This document shows positions 8,761-17,830 of a DNA stretch of 64,000 nt, piece by piece (positions within the stretch are counted from its first letter, which is position 1; each line of letters begins with the position of its first letter). Location: assembly GCA_963643035.1 (NCBI GenBank), contig CAVIKO010000007.1, forward strand, positions 6,568 to 70,567, written 5' to 3'. A program made the position numbers and the translations under genes. The notes beneath the pieces are model-generated. The model had not been told where the DNA came from. It made no database searches and was given only the letters and a program-made list of their open reading frames with translations. The stretch is from UMGS1696 sp963643035 (GTDB taxonomy: Bacteria; Bacillota; Clostridia; Oscillospirales; CAG-272).

Positions 8761-9903
8761 ATGGTCAATCGTTTTGTTCTGAATGCAATCTCCTACCACG
8801 GCAAGGGCGCAATCAAGGAAATTCCCGGTCTCGTCCAGGCAAAGGGTTACAAAAAAGCATTTGTTGCCTCTGACCCGGATCTCGTGAAGTTCGGCGTAAC
8901 CAAGAAGGTAACGGATCTTCTCGATGAAGCAGGCATGGCATATGAAGTATACTCGGACATCAAGCCGAACCCGACCATCGAAAACGTACAGTCCGGTGTC
9001 GCCGCATATAAGGCAAGCGGCGCGGACTACATGATCACCATCGGCGGCGGTTCCTCCATGGACACCGGTAAGGCGATCGGCATCATCATCAACAACCCGG
9101 AATTCGCCGATGTACGCAGTCTGGAAGGCGTTGCGCCGACCAAGAACCGCACCGTATTCACCATCGCTGTTCCGACCACTGCAGGCACCGCAGCAGAGGC
9201 AACCATCAACTACGTCATCACCGATGTAGAGCGGAAGCGCAAATTCGTATGTGTAGACACGAACGACATCCCGGATATCGCCATCGTGGATCCGGATATG
9301 ATGTCCACCATGCCGAAGGGTCTGACCGCCTCTACCGGTATGGACGCGCTGACCCACGCCATCGAAGGCTATACGACCCGTGCCGCATGGGAACTTGCCG
9401 ACTGCCTGAACCTGGAAGCCATCCGTCTGATCTCCAAGAATCTGCGCGCCGCTGTCGCCAATGAAGCCACCGGTCGTGAAGGTATGGCACTCGGTCAGTT
9501 CGTCACCGGTATGGCGTTCTCCAACGTGGGTCTGGGCATCGCGCACTCCATCGCACACACCCTCGGTGCCGTATACGACACCCCGCACGGCGTTGCCTGC
9601 GCAATGATGCTCCCGATCGTTATGGAATATAACGCGGACGTGACCGGCGAAAAGTTCAAGAACATCGCAGAGGCGATGGGTGTGGACACCACCGGTATGA
9701 CCCAGGAAGAATATCGCAAAGCGGCCGTGGACGCAGTCCGTCAGCTCTCTATCGATGTAGGCATCCCGACCAAGCTCCCGGCAATCAAGGAGGAGGATCT
9801 CGACTTCCTCGCAAAGTCCGCAGCAGCAGACGCGTGCGCACCGGGCAACCCGAAGGAAGCATCCGTTGAAGATCTCAAGGGTCTGATCCGCAAGCTCATG
9901 TAA
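8761..9903 (+). CDS. fucO: Lactaldehyde reductase / iron-containing alcohol dehydrogenase
   Basis: 380 residues that follow Escherichia coli FucO closely along their length, including SGADYMITIGGGS, NNPEFADVRSLEG, PTTAGTAAEATINYVITD and SNVGLGIAHSIAHTLGA. FucO reduces L-lactaldehyde to 1,2-propanediol with NADH during anaerobic fucose or rhamnose breakdown. The expected metal ligands are present: D195, H199, H262 and H276; the nucleotide GGGS is at 96-99. It has its own promoter and terminator. A GH95 fucosidase lies 9 kb away, but no aldolase or kinase of the pathway is in the window, so a general 1,2-propanediol oxidoreductase role remains possible. Confidence 0.92.
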   Translation: MVNRFVLNAISYHGKGAIKEIPGLVQAKGYKKAFVASDPDLVKFGVTKKVTDLLDEAGMAYEVYSDIKPNPTIENVQSGVAAYKASGADYMITIGGGSSMDTGKAIGIIINNPEFADVRSLEGVAPTKNRTVFTIAVPTTAGTAAEATINYVITDVERKRKFVCVDTNDIPDIAIVDPDMMSTMPKGLTASTGMDALTHAIEGYTTRAAWELADCLNLEAIRLISKNLRAAVANEATGREGMALGQFVTGMAFSNVGLGIAHSIAHTLGAVYDTPHGVACAMMLPIVMEYNADVTGEKFKNIAEAMGVDTTGMTQEEYRKAAVDAVRQLSIDVGIPTKLPAIKEEDLDFLAKSAAADACAPGNPKEASVEDLKGLIRKLM

Positions 9904-9962
9904 TTTTCCTACCGAGAAAACGCGCTCTATCGAAATTTTCCTTGCAAACCAAATAGGATGAA

Positions 9963-10004
9963 AAAAAGACGGCATATGCTTCCTCGGCGTATGTCGTCTT
10001 TTTT
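9963..10004 (+). terminator. Terminator after fucO
   Basis: Arms AAAAAGACGGCATATGC and GCGTATGTCGTCTTTTTT with a 7-nt loop and a T-run; the A-run on the other side suits both directions. Confidence 0.88.
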
Positions 10005-10053
10005 GGCACACACAATTTTTCTCTGAAAAAGCCGTAATTTTACCGTAAAAGCC

Positions 10054-10082
10054 TTGATAAAAGGAAAAGATTGTGGTATAGT
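10054..10082 (+). promoter_or_regulatory. Predicted promoter of pgk
   Basis: TTGATA (10054-10059), 17-bp spacer, TATAGT (10077-10082). Confidence 0.8.
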
Positions 10083-10121
10083 AATAACGGCAAAAAATCT
10101 ATATTATTGAGGAGAGTTCCT

Positions 10122-11309
10122 ATGACCTACAATAAGAAAAGTGTAGAAGACATTGACGTAGCCGGCAAGCGGGTACTGGTCCGCTGCGACTTCAACGTTC
10201 CGCTCAAGGACGGCGTCATCACCGACGAAAACCGTATCAACGGCGCGCTTCCGACCATCCAGTATCTGATGAGCCACGGCGCACGCGTGATCCTTTGCTC
10301 CCACCTCGGTCGTCCGAAGGGAGAATTCAATATGAAGTATTCTCTTGCACCTGTTGCAAAGAGACTTTCCGAAAAGCTCGGCGTGGAGGTTCCGCTTGCC
10401 GCTGACGTAATCGGTCCGGACGCACAGGCAAAGGTTGCCGCACTCAAGGATGGCGATGTGATGCTCCTTGAAAACGTCCGTTTCCACGCGGAAGAAGAAA
10501 AGAACGATCCCGCATTCTCCAAGGCTCTCGCTTCTCTGGCAGAAATCTTTGTGAACGATGCGTTCGGCACCGCACACAGAGCCCATTCCTCTACCGCCGG
10601 TGTGGCAGATTATCTCCCGGCTGTATGCGGCTTCCTTATCCAGAAGGAACTGAACATTATGGGAAAAGCGTTGGAGGATCCGGCCCGTCCGTTCGTGGCG
10701 ATCCTTGGCGGTGCAAAGGTTTCCGACAAGATCGGCGTGATCAACAACCTCATCGAAAAGGTGGACACCCTCATCATCGGCGGCGGTATGGCATATACCT
10801 TCTTCGCAGCTCTCGGCAACACCACCGGTACCTCCATCTGTGAACGCGACAAGCTTGATCTCGCTCGCGAGCTGATGGCTAAGGCAAGAGAAAAGGGTGT
10901 CAACTTCCTCCTCCCGGTTGACAACGTAATCGGCAGAGAATATAAGGAAGACACCACCTTCATGCGCATCTACTCCGATTCCATTCCGGACGGCTGGATG
11001 GGTCTGGACATCGGCGAAAAAACGCAGGAACTGTACTCCAAGACTATCATCGGCTCCGGCACCGTAGTCTGGAACGGACCTATGGGCGTTTCCGAATGGG
11101 AAAACTTTGCTTCCGGTACCCGCACGGTCGCTAAGGCTGTCGCTGATTCCGGTGCGGTTTCCATCATCGGCGGTGGCGATTCCGCAGCGGCGGTAGAACA
11201 GCTCGGCTACGCAGACAAGATGACCCACATCTCCACTGGTGGCGGCGCATCCCTCGAATTCTTAGAGGGCAAGGAGCTTCCCGGCATCGCCTGCCTGCTC
11301 GACAAATAA
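10122..11309 (+). CDS. pgk: Phosphoglycerate kinase
   Basis: 395 residues, normal length. Converts 1,3-bisphosphoglycerate and ADP to 3-phosphoglycerate and ATP in glycolysis. Signatures are VLVRCDFNVPL near the N-terminus, HLGRPKG, NDAFGTAHRAHSS, GGAKVSDKIG and the nucleotide-binding end SIIGGGDSAAAVE. ATG at 10122 follows GAGGAG; a longer frame from 10071 lacks a site. tpiA follows 116 nt later, the usual glycolytic pairing, but gapdh is not adjacent here. Confidence 0.97.
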   Translation: MTYNKKSVEDIDVAGKRVLVRCDFNVPLKDGVITDENRINGALPTIQYLMSHGARVILCSHLGRPKGEFNMKYSLAPVAKRLSEKLGVEVPLAADVIGPDAQAKVAALKDGDVMLLENVRFHAEEEKNDPAFSKALASLAEIFVNDAFGTAHRAHSSTAGVADYLPAVCGFLIQKELNIMGKALEDPARPFVAILGGAKVSDKIGVINNLIEKVDTLIIGGGMAYTFFAALGNTTGTSICERDKLDLARELMAKAREKGVNFLLPVDNVIGREYKEDTTFMRIYSDSIPDGWMGLDIGEKTQELYSKTIIGSGTVVWNGPMGVSEWENFASGTRTVAKAVADSGAVSIIGGGDSAAAVEQLGYADKMTHISTGGGASLEFLEGKELPGIACLLDK

Positions 11310-11383
11310 TTTTTCGACAATACGTCCGGGACTCCGTTTCCATCGGTTCTCGGACAGAATGGAATTTTTAGTTACGAAAGGAT

Positions 11384-11409
11384 CGGGAGGAAACACGAGT
11401 TTCCTCCCG
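11384..11409 (+). promoter_or_regulatory. Perfect hairpin in the tpiA leader that includes an SD-like sequence
   Basis: Eleven-bp perfect arms CGGGAGGAAAC (11384-11394) and GTTTCCTCCCG (11399-11409) close a 4-nt loop. The left arm contains GGGAGG, which would be base-paired. No T-run follows, so it is not a normal terminator. It ends 16 nt before the tpiA ATG. Confidence 0.6.
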
Positions 11410-11425
11410 GTATCGGTATACCATC

Positions 11426-12196
11426 ATGAAAAAGTCTCATCGCAGTGTTGTCATCGCCGGCAACTGGAAAATGAACATGACCCCGTCCGCCGCAAAGACT
11501 GCTGTGGAAGAAACAGCCGCTCTTTGCGCTGGTAAGGAAGGGTGCAAGGTCGTGCTGTGCGTTCCGTTTGTAGATCTCGCTGTCGCCATTGCAGCGGCTA
11601 AGGGTACGAATGTACACATCGGCGCGCAGAATGTGCATTTTGAAAAGAAAGGCGCGTTCACAGGGGAAATCTCCGCGGATATGCTTCTGGAGACCGGCTG
11701 CGAATACGTCATTATCGGTCACAGCGAGCGGCGTCAATACTTCGGCGAAACCGATGAAACCGTCAACAAGAGAGTCCGCGCCGCTCTGGACGCAGGTCTG
11801 AAGGTCATCCTTTGCCTCGGTGAAGTCCTCGCGGAAAGACAGTCCGGCATCACGGAGGAAATCGTCTCCATGCAGACAAAGCTCGACCTCGCCGGGATTC
11901 CTGCAGAGCAAATGGCAAACGTCATTATCGCGTATGAGCCGGTATGGGCGATCGGCACCGGCCTGACCGCAACCCCGGATCAGGCGGAGGAAGTCTGCGC
12001 CATCATTCGCAAGGTTGTATCCGGTCTTTACGGCAATGACATCGCGGAGGCTCTGACCATCCAGTACGGCGGTTCTATGAACGATGGCAACGCCGCAGAG
12101 CTGCTCTCCAAGGTGGATGTGGACGGCGGTCTGATTGGCGGTGCTTCCCTCGTTCCCGCCAAGTTTGCGAAGATCGTGGACGCAGCGCAGGCATAA
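11426..12196 (+). CDS. tpiA: Triosephosphate isomerase
   Basis: 256 residues. Interconverts dihydroxyacetone phosphate and glyceraldehyde 3-phosphate. Catalytic residues are all present: K15 in AGNWKMN, H99 in IIGHSERRQYFGE and E171 in AYEPVWAIGTG; the phosphate-binding IQYGGSMNDGN and GGLIGGASL follow. No Shine-Dalgarno sequence lies within 15 nt of the ATG; the only one is inside the upstream hairpin. It is downstream of pgk with no terminator between, so it is probably cotranscribed, and it is closed by a terminator at 12213. Confidence 0.97.
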   Translation: MKKSHRSVVIAGNWKMNMTPSAAKTAVEETAALCAGKEGCKVVLCVPFVDLAVAIAAAKGTNVHIGAQNVHFEKKGAFTGEISADMLLETGCEYVIIGHSERRQYFGETDETVNKRVRAALDAGLKVILCLGEVLAERQSGITEEIVSMQTKLDLAGIPAEQMANVIIAYEPVWAIGTGLTATPDQAEEVCAIIRKVVSGLYGNDIAEALTIQYGGSMNDGNAAELLSKVDVDGGLIGGASLVPAKFAKIVDAAQA

Positions 12197-12212
12197 CCGA
12201 ACCATAGAAATA

Positions 12213-12248
12213 GAAACGGCGCAGGCGCATCCGACCGCGCCGTTTTTT
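12213..12248 (+). terminator. Terminator after tpiA
   Basis: Arms AACGGCGC and GCGCCGTT around a 14-nt loop, then TTTT. Confidence 0.85.
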
Positions 12249-12265
12249 CCATAAGGGGAAATACC

Positions 12266-12757
12266 ATGTTTGAAATCAAAGAATGCACCTTTGAACCGTT
12301 CGCCGTGATCGGTCTGGTCGGCAAAAGCGATGAGGGTCCCGGCTATGTGGACGCACTCTGGCAGCGGATGAATCGATACGGCAAGTCCATCATGCACCTT
12401 GCAAAGAAGGATGATGACGGCGAGATCATGGGCGCGTGGGGACTGATGAACGACGAATCGCTCTCTTTTCTGCCGCCGGACGAACGAAATTCGAAAAAGG
12501 TCGTCTATCTCGCTGGGATTGAAACAGAGTTGGACGCAAAGCCGCCGAAGGGATACACGAAATGGATCGTCCCGGCGTTTGATTACGTATATGCGCCCGT
12601 GACACAGGACAAAGACAAAATCGCCGTAATCCGTGAGGTGATGGCGTATCTCGACACGCACGACCTGACTTTTGCCGCCTGCCCATTCGATTTCATGCCG
12701 CCGGGAGGCGGGGATATGTATCTGTTCTTCCCTGTAAAAGCGGATCCCGATAAATAA
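12266..12757 (+). CDS. GyrI-like / AraC effector-binding-domain small protein
   Basis: 163 residues with the pattern of the GyrI-like small-molecule-binding family: an early FAVIGLVGKS strand, a central YLAGIETELDAKPPKGYTKW segment, and a strand of the type FDYVYAP. No DNA-binding domain is attached, so it is a stand-alone ligand-binding or hydrolase-like member. It lies 18 nt beyond the tpiA terminator with a GGGGAA site upstream and precedes a transglutaminase-like gene. Ligand unknown. Confidence 0.7.
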   Translation: MFEIKECTFEPFAVIGLVGKSDEGPGYVDALWQRMNRYGKSIMHLAKKDDDGEIMGAWGLMNDESLSFLPPDERNSKKVVYLAGIETELDAKPPKGYTKWIVPAFDYVYAPVTQDKDKIAVIREVMAYLDTHDLTFAACPFDFMPPGGGDMYLFFPVKADPDK

Positions 12758-12840
12758 GGATGATTCTACGGCTGTTTTTGCTGTGCATTCACCCGCTCTC
12801 CCCATGCCAATATCCATCATAAAAAATGGAGGACAAACCG

Positions 12841-14250
12841 ATGCTCCCGAATGAACCCTTTTGCTACACGGATTTACAGTATCTGGTTGTACCGCTGCCC
12901 GCTGAAATCGCCGCGCTACGGGAAAACGCGGATTTCGTCGGAGAGGTGCGCCGGATTGACAGAATGCTGCCGTGCATCACCGATACCGTCATGCGCAAAC
13001 GGCTGCAGCTGGAAAGATTTATCGCCGAAGGACTGACGAATGATTACAAAATCGGCTTTGATGAAATGCTCTCTCTGCTGCGGAAACACCATCCGTATGT
13101 AACCGCCACGCATCTCTATGCCATTCTCGACATGGGCTTTGCCGATGTAGTATATCGCGCGGGCGGTGTCCATTTTGAAAACGCCGCATGCTCCAACATC
13201 CTCTCTCAGTGCGACACCTATCTGCGCCGGATCGCCGACCCCGCCTATACCCCGCTGCCTGATTACCGGATCACAGAGAAGCACATCGCCGATTTGCACA
13301 AATACGGGAAGGTGCAAATCCGATATACGGTACGCGAATCGGTTCGTCCGGACGTTGTGCGGGAGGGCAAAACACTCCGTGTCTGGCTGCCGTATCCCGC
13401 CATCACACCGGAAATTACAGATATCTGCACCCTCTCGTCCTCCCATCCCATGCGCATCGACAACCATCCCCTCCGGTGCGCCTATATGGAGCTTCCCGAT
13501 TACCACGGCGAGGAGGCAGAGATCACCCTGTCGTTTGTAAATACCGCATATTATCGGGAAATTACGCCGGAGCTTGTAGAGGAGGTACAGCCGGAGATGC
13601 CGGAATACCTCGGGGAACAGTTTCCCCACATTCATTTTTCGCCGTATTTACGGATGCTGGAGGCAGAGATCACCGGACATGACAAAAATCCCCTCGTCCG
13701 TGCGCGCCGGATTTACGACTACATCACGAAAAACGTCTGTTACTCCTTCATGCGCCAGTACCGCTATTTTGACGACATTCCGACCTTCTGCGCCGTCAAC
13801 CATCGCGGCGACTGCGGTGTGCAGGCTCTTCTCTTCATCACCCTTGCCCGTATATCCGGAATCCCGGCACGCTGGCAGTCCGGCAACTTTGTGAAGCCTG
13901 CACTGTCCGGAAATGACGGTGGACACATCGGTTCACACGACTGGGCACAGTTCTATATCGCACCGTTCGGGTGGCTGTTGTGCGATCCCTCTGTCGGCGG
14001 CGGTGCGTATCAAAGCGGTAAGGAAGACATCTGGGATTTCTATTTCTGCCATGCCGACGCGTTTCGGTACATCTGTGCGACCGCGTTCCAAAGCGATCTT
14101 TCCCCGTCAAAAACGTATATGCGCCTCGATCCCTACGACAACCAGAGTGGAGAGGCAGAATACGCAGATATGTACCTCGATCCGGACGACGTGACCTGTC
14201 GGAAGGAACTGCTCGAAACGGAGGTATCCTGCGGCGAAAAAGAGAACTGA
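12841..14250 (+). CDS. Transglutaminase-like domain protein
   Basis: 469 residues without a signal peptide. The last third carries the transglutaminase-like cysteine-protease fold: catalytic Cys in HRGDCGVQALLFITL, a His in GSHDWAQFYIAPFGW and an Asp in LLCDPSVGGG. The middle (KVQIRYTVRESVRPD, then LRVWLPYP) resembles the beta domain seen before such cores. Members act as peptidases or amidases. The start was placed at 12841, 8 nt after GGAGG; the in-frame ATG at 12826 is part of that site. A bidirectional terminator follows. Confidence 0.82.
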   Translation: MLPNEPFCYTDLQYLVVPLPAEIAALRENADFVGEVRRIDRMLPCITDTVMRKRLQLERFIAEGLTNDYKIGFDEMLSLLRKHHPYVTATHLYAILDMGFADVVYRAGGVHFENAACSNILSQCDTYLRRIADPAYTPLPDYRITEKHIADLHKYGKVQIRYTVRESVRPDVVREGKTLRVWLPYPAITPEITDICTLSSSHPMRIDNHPLRCAYMELPDYHGEEAEITLSFVNTAYYREITPELVEEVQPEMPEYLGEQFPHIHFSPYLRMLEAEITGHDKNPLVRARRIYDYITKNVCYSFMRQYRYFDDIPTFCAVNHRGDCGVQALLFITLARISGIPARWQSGNFVKPALSGNDGGHIGSHDWAQFYIAPFGWLLCDPSVGGGAYQSGKEDIWDFYFCHADAFRYICATAFQSDLSPSKTYMRLDPYDNQSGEAEYADMYLDPDDVTCRKELLETEVSCGEKEN

Positions 14251-14372
14251 AATGTTCTGGCTTGACGCGGGAGACACCGCCATCCGGTACCCGATCACCT
14301 CTGCGTTCCGGCTTTTGGAATCTCTCCGGTGTGCGCCGGGTATGCGCGATCCCCTGTTCTGACATACAAAAC

Positions 14373-14412
14373 GACCCTATACCGTATAAAAAACACGGTA
14401 TAGGGTCATTTC
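14373..14412. terminator. Bidirectional terminator between convergent genes
   Basis: Perfect 13-bp arms GACCCTATACCGT and ACGGTATAGGGTC with an A-rich loop; T-rich sequence follows on the plus strand. Confidence 0.85.
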
Positions 14413-14415
14413 ATT

Positions 14416-14688
14416 TCAGCCTGCCAGATAGGCAATCCACGCGACAAGCACGATAACGGCGACCAGTCCCATCGCAACGACCGGTAGCCAAAGCGCGATC
14501 CCGGACAGTCCGTTTGCTCTGCCCTCCCCCAACCGGAAGATCGGCACAGCGGCAAAACAGACAAAGAAGATCGGTAAGACAACGCTGAGCGGCAGGATGT
14601 GCGCCCAGAGATAGAGGCAGCCGACCAGTAAGGCGACAGCACAAATGCATAACTCTGCGGCACGGTATTTTGTGAAAATCGGTTTCAT
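14416..14688 (-). CDS. Small three-helix membrane protein, function unknown
   Basis: 90 residues with about three hydrophobic helices (roughly 10-32, 33-52 and 63-88) and short charged links (KYR at the N-terminus, RLGEGRAN between helices 2 and 3). ATG at 14688 follows AAAGGAAG with 5 nt between; GTG at 14694 is an alternative. It starts 15 nt after the end of the large envelope-protein gene, so the two are probably cotranscribed and may act together at the membrane. Not recognised. Confidence 0.65.
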   Translation of the reverse strand: MKPIFTKYRAAELCICAVALLVGCLYLWAHILPLSVVLPIFFVCFAAVPIFRLGEGRANGLSGIALWLPVVAMGLVAVIVLVAWIAYLAG

Positions 14689-14703
14689 GTACACTTCCTT
14701 TCT

Positions 14704-17700
14704 TTATCGAACATGGTACCGACTGCCAGGATGACGGTACGACTCTTCGTTTTCGGCACGCTCCGCTTCTTCGCGATCCCGTCGGCAGAGAAGTGCAATC
14801 GTACAGATTGTGAAAATCACCGCCAGCACCACAAAGTATGTCGCGTAGGTGCCATGTCTGGTATCGGTTTCCGTTTGATTGGTCGGTTGGAAGCGGGATA
14901 ACAAGGTCCTTCCATCCTCCGTTCTGCTGCCGGCTGTTACGCGCGACACTTCCAGAGTTACATCGGACTGGGCATAGATAAGGATTCCGACATACTCCAC
15001 GCTTGCGGCATAAGCATACTCCGTCAGGTTGCAATGGACGGTGTACACGCCGTCCTCTGTAATGGGATCAATGGAATATTCTGCCCGACAATCCTCAGCG
15101 CCTACGAGAAAAACCAGCGTCACCGGACGCTCCATGCCATGCACGGCAATGGTGAAGGTCAGGTCAGACACGCTCCGACAGTCCACAGGCATATCAAAGT
15201 TGCCGAGCAGGATACCTCCCGCGATGCCCTCGTCTGTATCGGTATAGCGCTCCATCGGCATGATGCTTTGTAAGGATCGCTCTTCCTCACCGTCATGGGT
15301 GGAGAAAATCGCGCTGTAATCTGTAATGAGGGAGGAAATCCCGCCGCCCGCCAGCCAGTTGTCGTTGTGATAGAGGTTCGTAAAATCCCACAGTCGGATC
15401 TGCCCGGCAAGCCCCGCCGCAGTATCTCCTACTACAGCGGTCAGATTCACAACGTTCCGTTCCTCCGAACCGATCGTGTTGATCGCAGCGTAGGTTTTCT
15501 GCGCAACTGCGGAATAGATTTGTCGCAATGACAACACCACAGCGCGTGGCTTGTCCCGGTTCACGGATGTGGAGAGCGCATCGTATCGTTCGACCAGATT
15601 TTTCTTTTCCTCTGTGGTATTGTCCGGCTCCCAGAAATACACAATTCCGGAAAACGCGTCATTTTCCCCCATAGACGCAGATACAGTGCTGGTCACAGCA
15701 GATACAGCGGCGGTATCCGTGTGGAAATACCAGCCAAAGAGCCACGCAGTATCGCCTCGCGCGTCCATGGCGGAAGCAATTTTCGCACATACCCCCTCTG
15801 GATTGTACGTAACCGCATCCGGACAGCGCAGTGCGTCGCCGTTATAAGTATAGCCATCGGAATAGGGCAGGACGACCATGATGTCCGGGGATTTCGCGGC
15901 AGCCACCCGGTATGTATACGCCGCCAGTTCCCCCAGTTCTTCCATAACGGTATCCGTAAGCCGCGCGCCGACGTATTTTTCACAGTTCAGACCGCGTCCC
16001 AGAATGAATCCGGCAACCCCGCTGTACCGCTCCGTCAAAAACGACAGAATCGCTCCATACATTTCCTCTGCATGTGTATCGGCAAGATGCGGCATATAGG
16101 ATATGGCGGCGACGGAATCGTAGGTCAGTTCCGCAACCGGTGTATCAGCTGTGATACGGAGCCAGACCTCCAGACCAGCCTTGGTGTAAAACGGGATATC
16201 GCCGTCAAGCTGTGTGAGAAAATCGAGATTGAGGGACACAACGGAATCCCCGCGGCGACAGAACACGGATTTCTCTCCAAACGGAACGGTGAGCAGTGTA
16301 TTGAGCGGCACATCCACGATCACATGAGAAACGTTTGATTCATATACGCCCATTGCACTGGCGTTTTCCAGGCCGAGCGTGGACACCTTAGAGGCGGCCG
16401 GCTCCTTCCCTTGGAAATAACTGGGCTTCGTGAGGTAGAGATCGCGCGTCTCCCCCTGTGCGTCCGTCGTGCGGATCGCCACGGCGTACAGCCATGTATC
16501 CGCCTTTTCGGAAAGCGGCGCGTAGGCGACACGGAAATCAAACGTATTGGCAACCGGTTCAGCCGCGAGGGTCAGCGTCTCGCCCCCGATCCCATCCGGC
16601 AGGGCAAGCAGCACAATGGAATCGTTATTGTATTGGCGTACAAGCTCCCGGCGGATTTTTCCGCTGCAGTCGAGCTGCCGGTTCCCCGCCGTTCCGCCGA
16701 GCGTCAGCGAATACTTTTCCAAACCCCCGACAATCGGCACGCTCGCCTCCGCGGTATCGGCATACACCTCAACCGATACGGAACAGATGAGGAACGACAC
16801 ACCGTCTGTCGGCACTACGTCCTCAAACCGGAGGGTATACGAACACCACGACAGTTCTCCCTCCGTCTCTGTGCTGCCGATCGGAATCCGGTAGACCATT
16901 CCGTCCGCGATACGCACCGGTTTTGCGGAGATCGTCTCGCCGTTCTCCCCGGTTACAGAGCAGGTCAGAAGTCCGCCGTCCGTAACACCATCGAGGAGCA
17001 GATTCAACACCCGTTCTCCCGCCGCGTATGTCTGCACCGTCTGCACGATTTCGCCGGTCACGGTGACGTCTCCGTTCGTATCCGGGAAAAGATAAAGCCC
17101 TTCATCGGAGATACACTGGATATGTCCGACTGTCTCTGTAAACGAAGACGCAAGATACCGGACGACATACCACGGTTCCCGGTCGGTCAGGCATGGCGGC
17201 AACAGCTCAATCTTCTCTGGCGCGTCCTCCGGCGCGTAAGTGACAATCAGATCGAGCGTTGTTAAGGTCGATGGCAGTCCCGCCGCTGCGCAATGGAGGA
17301 TGCTCCGCGTATTTGCCGGAACCTGCGCAGTGTAAACTGTCTCTTCCCCACCGCCGCGGCAGGTGATGGTGACGGTATAGGTATGTGCGCTCTCCTCGCC
17401 ATCAGCCAGATACACGCCTACAGACAACGCATGCGCGGTACGAAGGCGAAGAGTCCCGGTACAGCGAAAGACCGCCCTGCCCGCCGTACCTGTGATATTC
17501 GCCGACAGCCGCTCTCCGTCATCCAACACATTCGCATCCGCGCCATCGCTGCGGTAGTACCAGGTGATATCGTTCGTTTTCGTGCCATTTTCGGAAAAAG
17601 GAACGAATGAACCGCGCAGTGCCGCCTGCCAGTCTGCAAGATGCGCCGCCTTTTCCACATAAACGTCCTGACACAGTACCGCGGCGCAGGGGAGAATCAG

Positions 17701-17751
17701 AAACAGTGTGATACACACCGCGCAGACACACCATATCAGTCGTTTTTTCAT
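14704..17751 (-). CDS. Large exported membrane-anchored protein with a possible DUF5722/glycosidase-like domain
   Basis: 1015 residues. An N-terminal signal or anchor helix (about residues 4-28, rich in I, L, C and V) and a C-terminal helix (about 975-995) followed by RRDREEAE suggest an outer-face protein with a cytoplasmic tail. Between them are beta-rich segments, then about 430-760 with a barrel-like series (VSHVIVDVPLN, GVAGFILGRGLNCEKYVGA, PDIMVVLPYSDGYTYNGD, AWLFGWYFHTD, GIVYFWEPDN) that recalls the DUF5722 glycosidase-like family. That match is inference. The start at 17751 fits AGGAG 6 nt away. It follows the GH95 gene on the same strand. Confidence 0.75.
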   Translation of the reverse strand: MKKRLIWCVCAVCITLFLILPCAAVLCQDVYVEKAAHLADWQAALRGSFVPFSENGTKTNDITWYYRSDGADANVLDDGERLSANITGTAGRAVFRCTGTLRLRTAHALSVGVYLADGEESAHTYTVTITCRGGGEETVYTAQVPANTRSILHCAAAGLPSTLTTLDLIVTYAPEDAPEKIELLPPCLTDREPWYVVRYLASSFTETVGHIQCISDEGLYLFPDTNGDVTVTGEIVQTVQTYAAGERVLNLLLDGVTDGGLLTCSVTGENGETISAKPVRIADGMVYRIPIGSTETEGELSWCSYTLRFEDVVPTDGVSFLICSVSVEVYADTAEASVPIVGGLEKYSLTLGGTAGNRQLDCSGKIRRELVRQYNNDSIVLLALPDGIGGETLTLAAEPVANTFDFRVAYAPLSEKADTWLYAVAIRTTDAQGETRDLYLTKPSYFQGKEPAASKVSTLGLENASAMGVYESNVSHVIVDVPLNTLLTVPFGEKSVFCRRGDSVVSLNLDFLTQLDGDIPFYTKAGLEVWLRITADTPVAELTYDSVAAISYMPHLADTHAEEMYGAILSFLTERYSGVAGFILGRGLNCEKYVGARLTDTVMEELGELAAYTYRVAAAKSPDIMVVLPYSDGYTYNGDALRCPDAVTYNPEGVCAKIASAMDARGDTAWLFGWYFHTDTAAVSAVTSTVSASMGENDAFSGIVYFWEPDNTTEEKKNLVERYDALSTSVNRDKPRAVVLSLRQIYSAVAQKTYAAINTIGSEERNVVNLTAVVGDTAAGLAGQIRLWDFTNLYHNDNWLAGGGISSLITDYSAIFSTHDGEEERSLQSIMPMERYTDTDEGIAGGILLGNFDMPVDCRSVSDLTFTIAVHGMERPVTLVFLVGAEDCRAEYSIDPITEDGVYTVHCNLTEYAYAASVEYVGILIYAQSDVTLEVSRVTAGSRTEDGRTLLSRFQPTNQTETDTRHGTYATYFVVLAVIFTICTIALLCRRDREEAERAENEESYRHPGSRYHVR

Positions 17752-17830
17752 CATTCGCTCCTATTTTACAGTGCTTTTCAAACAGCGCAGAACGCCGTTG
17801 ATTTCAGATAGATCGCTTCAACCAGCACAT

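Noticed and set aside
8416..10011. 531-codon minus-strand frame over fucO and its promoter region
   Set aside because: fucO is clear on the other strand and the frame spans its promoter; low-complexity His/Gly/Val content is typical of antisense shadows.
11384..11409. Terminator between pgk and tpiA
   Set aside because: The stem is strong but is followed by CGGTATCGG, not a T-run.
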